Part shown: positions 8,606 through 16,859 of the stretch, in pieces
Layout of the letters: each line of letters opens with the position of its first letter
How positions within the stretch are numbered: position 1 is the first letter of the stretch
Assembly (NCBI GenBank): GCA_016177765.1
Contig: JACOUP010000008.1
Coordinates: forward strand, 563,021 to 627,020
Reading direction: 5' to 3'
Source: Deltaproteobacteria bacterium
GTDB taxonomy: Bacteria > UBA10199 > JACPAL01 > JACOUP01
DNA length: 64,000 bases
Position numbers and translations under genes: made by a program
Notes under the pieces: generated by a model
Database searches by the model: none
Told to the model about the DNA's origin: nothing
Seen by the model: only the letters and a program-made list of their open reading frames with translations

Positions 8606-10345
8606 ATGCACCACGGTATCATCGGCAATTGTAAAACTTCTGCCCTGATTGATAAAAATGGGAGCATCGATTGGTGTTGCCTCCCGAATTTCGACAGCCC
8701 CTCGGCCTTCGCCAGGATTCTGGACGCTCAAGGGGGCCATTTCCATGTTTCTCCCGTCGGCACCGCAAAGATTTCGCAGGTCTATGTGCCCCAAACCAAC
8801 ATTCTCCAAACGGAGTTTGACGACGGCGAGAACGCATTCGCCCTGCTCGATTTCATGCCTCGTTACCGCGAGGGGGCAGACTACCGGAGGCCTGTCGAAA
8901 TCATCAGAATCTTGAAGCCCCTTCGCGGCCGGCCTCTGCTCAAGGTTTCCTTTCACCCCAAAATGAACTACGCCAGAGGCGAGACAAACGTTCGGGAGAG
9001 AGAGTCGGTCATCACCGCCTCCAGCGGCCTCGAAAGCCTCTTCCTCTACTCCAGCCTCCCCTTAAAAGAGATTTTGCAAGGGGGACCAGTAACACTCGGG
9101 AGAGAAGAGTTTTTCCTCCTCACCTACCATGAAAAGATTGAGCCCCCCACGCTCGCCTATGCCCACGAGATGTTTGAAAAGACGAAAACCTACTGGGAGA
9201 CCTGGTCGGGCCATTGCCGCTTGCCAGGCCTCTATCCCGAAACGGTTCTCCGGTCGGCGTTGGTCCTGAAACTGATGACCTATGAAGAAACGGGGGCGAT
9301 CATCGCCGCGCCAACCACCTCCCTCCCGGAGATCCTCCATGGCGGGCGTAACTGGGACTACCGCTACTGCTGGCTCCGCGACGCCTCCCTTATGTTGGAG
9401 GCCTTGAAGGGGATCGGTCATTTTGAAGAGGCGCGCGCCTTTATCCAATTCCTCCTGCGTCTCTTGGAGAGCAAGCAGATGAAGGTCCAGATCGTTTACG
9501 GAATCGACGGGAGAACCGACCTCGAGGAAAAAACCTTCAGTCATCTCAAGGGATATAAAAACTCCGGCCCCGTGCGGATTGGTAACAATGCCTGTCACAC
9601 GCAACAGAACGACATTTTTGGCGAGATCATGAACACCCTCTATCTCTACTACTTCCACTACGAATTCGAAAAGATGCCGGATGAGGTCTGGTCGCTGGTC
9701 AAATTCCTCGTCAACACAACCGCAAGGGACTGGATGACACAGGATGCCGGGATCTGGGAATTCAGGCACCGGAAAGCCCATTTCACCTTTTCGAAGGTCC
9801 TCTCCTGGGTTTCGCTGGATCGCGGGATCAAGATTGCCCAAAAGTTGGGAAAGGGTTATGCCGTTTCCAATTGGAGGCCGATTGCCGACCAGATCCGGGG
9901 AGAGATTGAGGAAAAGGGATGGAACAAGTCCATCGGGAGCTTTACGCAATCTTACGGTTCCGAACATCTGGATGTCAGCCTGTTGCTCATGGAAAAGTAT
10001 GGCTTTCTGATGAAGGACGATCCCCGCTGGATCGCCACGGTCGGCCGGTGCGAGAAATCGCTGATGCAAAACGGTCTTGCCTTCCGCTACACCAACGCCG
10101 ACGATTTTGGGAAACCGAAAAACGCCTTTATCCTTGCCTCCCTCTGGCTCGCTAAAGCCCTTTATACGATCGGCGAGAAGGAACGAGGCCATCTTCTTTT
10201 TGAAAATATCCTCTCGCATGCCAACCATTTGGGTTTACTCTCCGAGGATATCGACACGGAGACGGGTGAGCTCTTGGGAAATTTCCCCCAAGCGTACTCG
10301 CACATGGCGGTGATCAATACGGCGAGTCTCTTGAGTCAAGGATGA
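8606..10345 (+). CDS. glycoside hydrolase family 15 protein (glucoamylase/trehalase-like)
   Basis: GH15 proteins hydrolyse alpha-glucosides, and some bacterial members are trehalases. The N-terminal beta domain opens with GIIGNCKTSALIDKNGSIDWCC, typical of this group. The (alpha/alpha)6 catalytic barrel includes GGRNWDYRYCWLRDASLMLEAL and ends with ETGELLGNFPQAYSHMAVINTA. The ATG at 8606 is used; the frame is open 51 bases further up inside the previous gene. No signal peptide, so it is cytoplasmic. Position next to a trehalose-6-phosphate synthase and an MscS channel suggests trehalose turnover. Confidence 0.88.
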   Translation: MHHGIIGNCKTSALIDKNGSIDWCCLPNFDSPSAFARILDAQGGHFHVSPVGTAKISQVYVPQTNILQTEFDDGENAFALLDFMPRYREGADYRRPVEIIRILKPLRGRPLLKVSFHPKMNYARGETNVRERESVITASSGLESLFLYSSLPLKEILQGGPVTLGREEFFLLTYHEKIEPPTLAYAHEMFEKTKTYWETWSGHCRLPGLYPETVLRSALVLKLMTYEETGAIIAAPTTSLPEILHGGRNWDYRYCWLRDASLMLEALKGIGHFEEARAFIQFLLRLLESKQMKVQIVYGIDGRTDLEEKTFSHLKGYKNSGPVRIGNNACHTQQNDIFGEIMNTLYLYYFHYEFEKMPDEVWSLVKFLVNTTARDWMTQDAGIWEFRHRKAHFTFSKVLSWVSLDRGIKIAQKLGKGYAVSNWRPIADQIRGEIEEKGWNKSIGSFTQSYGSEHLDVSLLLMEKYGFLMKDDPRWIATVGRCEKSLMQNGLAFRYTNADDFGKPKNAFILASLWLAKALYTIGEKERGHLLFENILSHANHLGLLSEDIDTETGELLGNFPQAYSHMAVINTASLLSQG

Positions 10346-10346
10346 G

Positions 10347-11414
10347 TTGACAGATTTTTCCCTTCTTGAAAGGTTTATGGTGATGCAAAACTTAAACTGG
10401 ATCCAGTGGATTTATCCCCTCGTCTATCTTGTCAGCGGGCTTGTTGCCGGTGTTCTCTTTAAGAAGGTCGTGCTTGCAAGGTTCAAAAGATTTGCAGGCA
10501 CAACGCCGTGGGAAGGAGATGACATCATCGTTGGAGTCGCCGAAAGATTTTCCATCGCACTTTTTGCGGTCGGTGGTTTTTATCTGGCGTTTCTGTATCT
10601 TCCGATCCCATTGAAAATGGCGCCTCTTCTGCAGAAGGCCCTGCTCGTTTTGTCCATGTTTATTGTCACCCTGGCCTTGGCCAAAATAGCCGTCGGCCTT
10701 GTTGAACTGTACTCACGAAAAGGGAAAGGGGCTTTACCCTCCACATCCATCTTTACCAATTTGGCGCGGGTGGCCGTTCTGGCCATCGGAATTTTGGTCA
10801 TTCTGCAGTCACTCGGAATATCGATCACACCGATCCTCACGGCCTTGGGAGTTGGCGGTTTGGCGGTTGCCCTGGCGCTGCAAGAGACCTTGGCCAACCT
10901 CTTTGCGGGCCTTCATATCCTGGTTTCGCGACAGGTTCGACCCGGCGATTATGTTCAACTCGACTCGGGAGAGGCGGGTTATGTGACCGACATCAATTGG
11001 CGTAACACGACGATCCGGGCTCTTCCGAACAACATGATTATTGTCCCCAATGCCAAATTGGCCTCGACGATCATCACTAACTTTCACCAGCCGGAACAAG
11101 AAATGTCCTTTCTTGTCGAGGTGGGGGTCAGCTATGAGTCCGACCTAAAGCAGGTGGAACGTGTGACCATCGACGTTGCCAGAGAGGTGTTGAAAGAAGT
11201 GCAAGGGGGGGTGCCAGCGTTTGAACCCTTTATCCGTTATCACACCTTTGCGGATTTCAGCATTAATTTTACCGTCATCCTGCGGGCCAAGGAGTTCGTC
11301 GACCAGTACTTGATCAAGCACGAATTCGTCAAACGATTGCACGAGCGTTATCAAACAGAGAAAATCGAAATCCCGTTTCCGATCCGGACGGTTCATACGA
11401 AACAGATAGGATAG
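10347..11414 (+). CDS. MscS-family mechanosensitive channel
   Basis: Small-conductance mechanosensitive channel that releases solutes on hypo-osmotic shock. Four hydrophobic segments lie in the first 190 residues, followed by the pore helix TM3 region (GVGGLAVALALQETLANLFAGLHILVSRQ) and the cytoplasmic beta domain (PGDYVQLDSGEAGYVTDINWRNTTIRALPNN). The frame starts at TTG 10347; ATG 10377, preceded by GAAAGG, is a good alternative. It lies between GH15 and the trehalose-6-phosphate synthase with almost no spacing, consistent with an osmotic-stress operon. Confidence 0.93.
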   Translation: MTDFSLLERFMVMQNLNWIQWIYPLVYLVSGLVAGVLFKKVVLARFKRFAGTTPWEGDDIIVGVAERFSIALFAVGGFYLAFLYLPIPLKMAPLLQKALLVLSMFIVTLALAKIAVGLVELYSRKGKGALPSTSIFTNLARVAVLAIGILVILQSLGISITPILTALGVGGLAVALALQETLANLFAGLHILVSRQVRPGDYVQLDSGEAGYVTDINWRNTTIRALPNNMIIVPNAKLASTIITNFHQPEQEMSFLVEVGVSYESDLKQVERVTIDVAREVLKEVQGGVPAFEPFIRYHTFADFSINFTVILRAKEFVDQYLIKHEFVKRLHERYQTEKIEIPFPIRTVHTKQIG

Positions 11415-11421
11415 CGTACAA

Positions 11422-13665
11422 ATGATCTTTATGCAGAAGACTCTTGTCAAATTTCTTTTTCCGGTCGTCGGTGTTCTCTTTGTGGGGTTGATTCTCTTTT
11501 CCTATTTTCGGGTCACGCGGGAACGAACTCAATTGATCGACGATCTCGATCGTCGCGCCCGGGTGATCGCCAGGAGTCTCTCGGTCGGGGCGATGCGCGC
11601 CATCCGGAATCCACCAACACCCGATGAAGAAGACCTGGCAGAGAGACTTTCCGGACAAGGGAGGACCATGGGGATCATGGTCTGTGGTCTTGATGGAAAA
11701 CTGGTCGCTCGATCGGCCGCCCTTGCTGACCTCAAGGCCTGTGAAGACCCGGAAATACAAGAAGTCGTCACAGATCAGAAGGAAAAGGTACTCACGCGTG
11801 ATGAAAAAGGGATGATGCTTCATACCCTCATTTTTCCTCTTAAAATTCGATCAGGAGATTTTGTCGGTACGCTCGCTGTCGTTCACGAGGCCTCCTATAT
11901 TGACAAACGGGTCCTGTCTGCCATGACCTGGACCACTCTTACCCTGGCGATTCTGGCTATTTTCATCTCGGCACTCACCTATTTTCTGTCGCGGCGTTCT
12001 TTCCAGAGATCGGTGCAACAGGTCTTGTCTTGGATGAGGTCAGCAAAGGAACCGAGCGAATCTCTGCCTCTACCTACGGAATCTCTCTTAAAACCGGTCA
12101 CCCGCGAGGTAGAAAAATTGACGGCAAGGCTCCGTGCCGCCAAGGAGACGGCTCGCGATGTTTCTCAGGAGAAACAGGCAAATAACTTGTGGACGCCGGC
12201 CCGACTGAAGGCCCATGCCGTGACCCATTTCGGAGACAGGCCCTTCCTCGTCGTCTCCAACCGTGAACCGTACATGCATGTGAAAGAGCAAGGTCGGCAC
12301 AAGGTCATCATCCCGGCCAGCGGACTGGTAACTTCGCTGGATCCGGTACTTCGGGCAACCTCCGGCCTCTGGATCGCCCATGGGGCCGGAGATGGTGACC
12401 GCGACACGGTGGATCGGGAGGGAAAGGTTTTGGTTCCTCCCGAGTCACCCTGCTACACACTCAAGAGGATCTGGCTCTCGCGGGAGGAGGAAGAGGGGTA
12501 TTATTACGGATTCTCCAACGAGGCGCTCTGGCCCCTCTGCCATCTCACCAACTATCGCCCGGAATTTGAGGAAAAAGACTGGCAGACCTACCAGAAGGTC
12601 AACGAGAAATTCGCCGATGCCGTGGTCCGGGAATTCGGCAAAACGAGGCCGTTCATCCTGGTGCAAGATTATCATTTCACGCTATTGCCAAAGCTCATTC
12701 GGCAGCGGCGTCCCGATGCGATCATTGGCCTCTTCTGGCACATCCCTTGGCCGACACCGGAGATCTTTCAGGTCTGTCCCTGGAAGAGGGAGATTCTGGA
12801 AGGAATGCTTGGAGCGAACTTTGTCGGATTCCATCTCCAATCCTATTGCAACAATTTTTTTGACACGGTGAACAGTCTCCTGCCGGTCCGAATCGAGTGG
12901 GACCGTTTCGCGGTCCTCCATGACAAGGGGGCCACGCTTGTCAAACCATTCCCAATCAGCATTCAGCCATGGGCGGAGAGAAAGATTTCCACCGAGGAAG
13001 AGTTTCAGCAAAAGTCACTTGGCTTTAGGGAACAGTTGGAGCTTGGGACCACGCGGATCGTCGTGAGCGTCGACCGGCTGGATTACACCAAGGGGATCCC
13101 GGAACGGCTGGGGGCAATCGACCGATTCTTTGAGAAATATCCAGCCTATAAGACAAAAATCAGCTTTGTCCAGTTGGGCGCCCCCTCCAGAATCCACATT
13201 CCGCGCTATCGAGACTTTGTCACGGAGGTTGAGAAATTGGTCGATCAGGTTAATTGGAAGCATGCAGAAGGCGCTTGGAAACCGGTTATTTTTTTCAAGG
13301 AACACCATGACCCAAAGACCGTTTATACCTTTCTTCGGATGGCGGAAGTCTGCATCGTAAGCTCTTTGTCGGACGGCATGAATCTGGTGGCCAAGGAGTT
13401 CGTGGCGGCAAGGGAAAAGGGTGATGGAGTTCTTCTCCTTTCCGAGTTTGCTGGTGTCGCTCGCGAATTTCAGGAAGCTCTGCAATTTAACCCTTATGCC
13501 AAAACCGACTTCGCCGAGACAATTCGTATCGCCCTTGAGATACCTTTTGAAGAACAAAAGCGACGCATGGCCAGATTAAAAGTCTTGGTCGCTGAGAACA
13601 ATATCTATCGGTGGGCCGCTGATCTTTTGGGTGAATTGTCCCAGGCCTCACAAACAACCCCATAA
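11422..13665 (+). CDS. otsA: membrane-anchored sensor-trehalose-6-phosphate synthase fusion
   Basis: The C-terminal 470 residues are a GT20 trehalose-6-phosphate synthase: PFLVVSNREPY, LVQDYHFTLLPKLIR, FWHIPWPTPEIF, GFHLQSYCNNF, VDRLDYTKGIPERL and VSSLSDGMNLVAKEF are all present. The first 250 residues are unusual. TM1 is at about 9-29, then an extracytoplasmic domain of about 135 residues, TM2 at about 168-189, and a charged HAMP-like helix linker, the layout of a chemoreceptor or histidine kinase sensor. No trehalose-phosphate phosphatase gene is adjacent. Activity is probably set by an external signal at the membrane; that is inference from layout. Confidence 0.85.
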   Translation: MIFMQKTLVKFLFPVVGVLFVGLILFSYFRVTRERTQLIDDLDRRARVIARSLSVGAMRAIRNPPTPDEEDLAERLSGQGRTMGIMVCGLDGKLVARSAALADLKACEDPEIQEVVTDQKEKVLTRDEKGMMLHTLIFPLKIRSGDFVGTLAVVHEASYIDKRVLSAMTWTTLTLAILAIFISALTYFLSRRSFQRSVQQVLSWMRSAKEPSESLPLPTESLLKPVTREVEKLTARLRAAKETARDVSQEKQANNLWTPARLKAHAVTHFGDRPFLVVSNREPYMHVKEQGRHKVIIPASGLVTSLDPVLRATSGLWIAHGAGDGDRDTVDREGKVLVPPESPCYTLKRIWLSREEEEGYYYGFSNEALWPLCHLTNYRPEFEEKDWQTYQKVNEKFADAVVREFGKTRPFILVQDYHFTLLPKLIRQRRPDAIIGLFWHIPWPTPEIFQVCPWKREILEGMLGANFVGFHLQSYCNNFFDTVNSLLPVRIEWDRFAVLHDKGATLVKPFPISIQPWAERKISTEEEFQQKSLGFREQLELGTTRIVVSVDRLDYTKGIPERLGAIDRFFEKYPAYKTKISFVQLGAPSRIHIPRYRDFVTEVEKLVDQVNWKHAEGAWKPVIFFKEHHDPKTVYTFLRMAEVCIVSSLSDGMNLVAKEFVAAREKGDGVLLLSEFAGVAREFQEALQFNPYAKTDFAETIRIALEIPFEEQKRRMARLKVLVAENNIYRWAADLLGELSQASQTTP

Positions 13666-13724
13666 AATAAGCCCCCTTTTTTGTCCCCTTGATCTCCCCC
13701 GATCCCCTTGATAGGGAATAGTTC

Positions 13725-14414
13725 ATGTCCGAAGCTATTGTGATTTTGTCGGGAGGGCTTGATTCAACGGTCTCCGCCATCCTGGCTCAAAAAGAGGTCC
13801 CGTTAAAACTCGCCATCACCTTTGATTACGGCCAAAGGGCTACCTTGAAGGAACAGCAAAGCGCCTTGCGGATTGCCAAGGATCTTGGCATTGAGCATAA
13901 AATAATCTCTCTCCCCTGGCTCAAAGAATTAACACCAACGGCACTGGTCAGGGGAGGGCAAGCACTGCCCCTGCTCAACATTTCGGAACTGGATGACCGT
14001 GAAAAAACGAACTTGTCCGCCCGGGCAGTCTGGGTCCCCAATCGAAACGGACTTTTCTTAAACGTCGCCGCCGTCTTTGCCGAGTCGCTTGATTGCGCCC
14101 TGATTGTCACCGGTTTCAACAAGGAAGAAGCGGTTACTTTTTCGGACAACAGCGCTTCTTTTGTCGAGAGTGCGAACCATTTTTTTTCTTTCTCAACACT
14201 GAGCAACGTCATGGTTAAGAGTTACACCCAGGAGATGACAAAGGTCGAGATCGTCCAAAAGGGGATCGCCTTGGGGGTTGATTTCAGCAACCTCTGGAGT
14301 TGTTATGAGGGAGGTCCAAAGATGTGCGGGGTTTGCGAGTCATGCCTACGGTCTCTGCGGGCCTACCAACAGGCAGGGGTTTTGGAAAAGGTAAAAGCGA
14401 TTTATGAAAATTAA
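13725..14414 (+). CDS. queC: 7-cyano-7-deazaguanine synthase QueC
   Basis: Converts 7-carboxy-7-deazaguanine to preQ0 with ATP and ammonia. The N-terminal PP-loop is ILSGGLDSTVSA. The zinc-binding cysteines are in the C-terminal SCYEGGPKMCGVCESC. At 229 aa it is of normal length. It overlaps the DUF366 gene by 11 bases and forms a queC-DUF366-queE-dgt run. I see no preQ1 riboswitch in the short leader (13666-13724). Confidence 0.95.
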   Translation: MSEAIVILSGGLDSTVSAILAQKEVPLKLAITFDYGQRATLKEQQSALRIAKDLGIEHKIISLPWLKELTPTALVRGGQALPLLNISELDDREKTNLSARAVWVPNRNGLFLNVAAVFAESLDCALIVTGFNKEEAVTFSDNSASFVESANHFFSFSTLSNVMVKSYTQEMTKVEIVQKGIALGVDFSNLWSCYEGGPKMCGVCESCLRSLRAYQQAGVLEKVKAIYEN

Positions 14415-14961
14415 ATTTCTTGAACAAAGGATTGATTACAACGGCTCTCAGCTGAAATCCCACTGGATTTTTCAGAACTCAGGCATTCTTGGAAATGCGG
14501 CAGTTGCCTTCATTGGTCATTGTGCCGTCGACCCGGAGCATATGGTGGACCTGGTCGACCTTAAAGAGGGGAAAAAGATCGCGAGTGATGAGATGCTCCA
14601 TTTCCTGGTCGAACTCTTTGATACCACCCTGGACCAGACAATCGTCCTGCAGAGACTCCTGGTTTCCCTGGCCCAACAGGAGATCCTTTTCCGTCTTCAA
14701 AAGCCGGTAGTGGTCCGCGCTGGTAACGACCTCTATGAAGGGGATGCCAAACTTTCCGTCTCCATCGCCACCTCTTCCCCCGTTTCGACACTCATTCACT
14801 ATGGCCTCAATATTTCCAGCGCCAACACCCCGGTGAAAACAAAGGGGCTGAATGATTACCAGATTGACCCTGTTCCATTTGCCAAGACCCTGCTCGAAAC
14901 CTTCCGCCACGAGGTGGAATCATTGAAGGAGGCCCGGGCCAAGGTAAAACCGGTCCCTTAA
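14404..14961 (+). CDS. DUF366 family protein, queuosine-cluster partner
   Basis: 185-aa soluble protein that I recognise as DUF366-like. It has an N-terminal FLEQRIDYNGSQLKSHWIF, then GNAAVAFIGHCAV, and a central VVRAGNDLYEGDAKLSVSIAT segment. Function is not established to my knowledge. Its position between queC and queE, overlapping the first and abutting the second, points to 7-deazaguanine metabolism. QueD is not in this window, so a role feeding that step, or handling a product, is possible but unproven. The family call is by recall. Confidence 0.65.
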   Translation: MKIKFLEQRIDYNGSQLKSHWIFQNSGILGNAAVAFIGHCAVDPEHMVDLVDLKEGKKIASDEMLHFLVELFDTTLDQTIVLQRLLVSLAQQEILFRLQKPVVVRAGNDLYEGDAKLSVSIATSSPVSTLIHYGLNISSANTPVKTKGLNDYQIDPVPFAKTLLETFRHEVESLKEARAKVKPVP

Positions 14962-15717
14962 ATGTTAACAGCCCCCCTGATAGAAATTTTTTCTTCACTG
15001 CAAGGGGAGGGACCCCACGTCGGTGAGGCGATGACGTTTGTCCGATTCCAGGACTGTGAATTCTCCTGTAAATTTTGCGACACCCCTCTCTCCTTCATCA
15101 AGAATAAACAGTGCCGGGTGGAATGGCCTCCCTTCTCAAAGAAATTTGAGAAATACCCCAATCCGATCACCATTGTTGAACTTGGTAAGATCCTTCAACG
15201 CTTTTCAGACACAACCCTCTCGATCACTGGGGGAGAGCCTCTTCAGCATGTCCCTTTCCTCAAAGAATGGCTTTCGTCCTTCAAAAAAAGCGGCCCACGA
15301 AAGATATTACTGGAGACGGCGGGCATTCATTGGCAGGAATTAGAAAAAATTGTAGGCCTCATCGATATCGTTTCAATGGACCTGAAACTTCCCTCCTCGA
15401 CAGGGATGAAGAGCTACTGGGAAGAACACCGGCAGTTCTTGAAGATCGCCCAATCAAAAGAGGTTTATGTCAAGATTGTCATTACGGAGGAGACCACCGA
15501 TGAAGATCTTGAAAGGGGTGCCTCTCTCCTCAAGGCTTACTCGGGAAAGATCCCCTGTATCCTCCAGCCGGCATCGGCTTTTGGCTCTTTTCGAAAAATA
15601 CCAACTCCGGCGAAAATTCATCAGAACGAAAAAACAATGCGGTCACTTTTGGGTGAACCACCCCTTGGCTCCGTGAGGGTGATCCCTCAACTCCATAAAC
15701 AGTTGGGGATTCTATGA
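14962..15717 (+). CDS. queE: 7-carboxy-7-deazaguanine synthase QueE (radical SAM)
   Basis: Radical SAM enzyme that makes CDG from 6-carboxytetrahydropterin. The start has the family signature EIFSSLQGEGPHVG and the cluster motif CEFSCKFC (Cx3Cx2C). The SAM-binding SITGGEPLQH and the C-terminal RVIPQLHKQLG follow. Just before the latter, LLGEPPLGS is encoded by a GGGTG-AAC-CACCC palindrome, a single-unit member of the window's repeat family. The gene overlaps dgt by 4 bases. Confidence 0.93.
   Translation: MLTAPLIEIFSSLQGEGPHVGEAMTFVRFQDCEFSCKFCDTPLSFIKNKQCRVEWPPFSKKFEKYPNPITIVELGKILQRFSDTTLSITGGEPLQHVPFLKEWLSSFKKSGPRKILLETAGIHWQELEKIVGLIDIVSMDLKLPSSTGMKSYWEEHRQFLKIAQSKEVYVKIVITEETTDEDLERGASLLKAYSGKIPCILQPASAFGSFRKIPTPAKIHQNEKTMRSLLGEPPLGSVRVIPQLHKQLGIL
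15647..15668. repeat. single palindromic repeat unit in queE
   Basis: GGGTG-AAC-CACCC at 15651-15663, flanked by TT and CTTGG. It is in frame and read as Leu-Gly-Glu-Pro-Pro-Leu-Gly. The linker is read as CTT rather than AAG, so the unit lies in the opposite orientation to the majority of copies in this window. Confidence 0.65.
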
Positions 15718-16859
15718 TAACTCGGCAGGAGTACGAAAAGAGAGAACAGGAAAATCTCGCCCCCTACGCGATGAAAAGTTCCGAAACTGTAGGACGGGAA
15801 TTCTCTGAGGAAGAACACCTCTACCGGACCGCTTTTCAGAGGGACCGGGATCGAGTCATTCACTCCAATGCCTTCCGCCGACTGGAATACAAGACTCAAG
15901 TGTTTGTCTATCACGAGGGGGATCATTACCGAACACGGCTCACTCATTCCCTCGAAGGGGCCCAGATTGCGAGAACCCTTGCCCGTATCCTCCGGTTGAA
16001 TGAAGATCTTGCCGAGGCGATCATCCTGGCCCACGACCTGGGTCACACCCCTTTTGGGCATTCCGGTGAAGAGGTGATGAATCGGCTCATGAAAGATCAT
16101 GGCGGCTATGAACATAACCGGCAGAGCCTGCGGATTGTCACGACCCTCGAAGATCGTTACCCTAATTTCCCCGGTTTGAACCTGACTTACGAAGTCCGGG
16201 AGGGACTTGCCAAACATAAAAGTGAATATGATACCCCGGAGATCAAGAATCTGCATAAAAAAGGGAACCCGACCCTGGAGGCCCAGATCGTCAATCTGGC
16301 CGATGAGATCGCCTACTGTAATCACGACCTGGATGATGGTCTCCGGTCGAGATTGATTACCCTTCAACAACTCAAAGAAGTCGAGCTTTGGCAGGGACAT
16401 TACGATAAAATTTCTCCTTCTATCAAGTCCTCAGCCCCGGAAAAGGTCATCCTTCGCCAAACGGTAAGGTCCATTATCGATACTTACGTCACCGATCTTG
16501 CCCGCGAAACGGAAAAGAATCTTACTTTACTAAAAATAAAATCTATTGACGAGGTAAGGGCTACCAGTGAGAAAATTGTCTGTCTCTCTGAGACGCTCGA
16601 TGGGAAAAATAAGCAGCTCAAGCGGTTTCTCTACACTAATATGTACAAACACCCTCATGTCCAGAGGATGGCGGAACAGGCGGAACGGGTCATCGAATCC
16701 CTTTTTAACAGTTATCTCAACAACCCAAAAAATCTTCCCCTGGAGGTCCAGCAAAAGTTTAAAATGGAAATCCCTGAGAAGGTGATCTGCGACTACATCG
16801 CCGGAATGACCGACCGGTTCGCCTTGAACGAACATCAACGACTCAAAAGTTTGTTGTAG
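15714..16859 (+). CDS. dgt: deoxyguanosinetriphosphate triphosphohydrolase-like HD protein
   Basis: HD-domain dNTP triphosphohydrolase, which removes tripolyphosphate from dNTPs. The metal-binding residues are visible: H in RTRLTHSLEG, the HD pair in IILAHDLGHTPFGHSGE, and a downstream D in NLADEIAYCNHDLDD. The N-terminal NAFRRLEYKTQVF is typical of this family. The 381-aa length fits the bacterial type-2 group. It is last in the queC-DUF366-queE-dgt run and its 3' end overlaps the convergent lytic transglycosylase gene by 25 bases. Confidence 0.9.
   Translation: MITRQEYEKREQENLAPYAMKSSETVGREFSEEEHLYRTAFQRDRDRVIHSNAFRRLEYKTQVFVYHEGDHYRTRLTHSLEGAQIARTLARILRLNEDLAEAIILAHDLGHTPFGHSGEEVMNRLMKDHGGYEHNRQSLRIVTTLEDRYPNFPGLNLTYEVREGLAKHKSEYDTPEIKNLHKKGNPTLEAQIVNLADEIAYCNHDLDDGLRSRLITLQQLKEVELWQGHYDKISPSIKSSAPEKVILRQTVRSIIDTYVTDLARETEKNLTLLKIKSIDEVRATSEKIVCLSETLDGKNKQLKRFLYTNMYKHPHVQRMAEQAERVIESLFNSYLNNPKNLPLEVQQKFKMEIPEKVICDYIAGMTDRFALNEHQRLKSLL

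Noticed and set aside
9062-10228. 388-aa minus-strand open frame
   Set aside because: It lies entirely inside the conserved GH15 gene, has no recognisable domain, and is a codon-bias shadow.
13666-13724. preQ1 riboswitch upstream of queC
   Set aside because: The leader is short and C/T-rich. I could not find the small H-type pseudoknot pattern or an A-rich tail.
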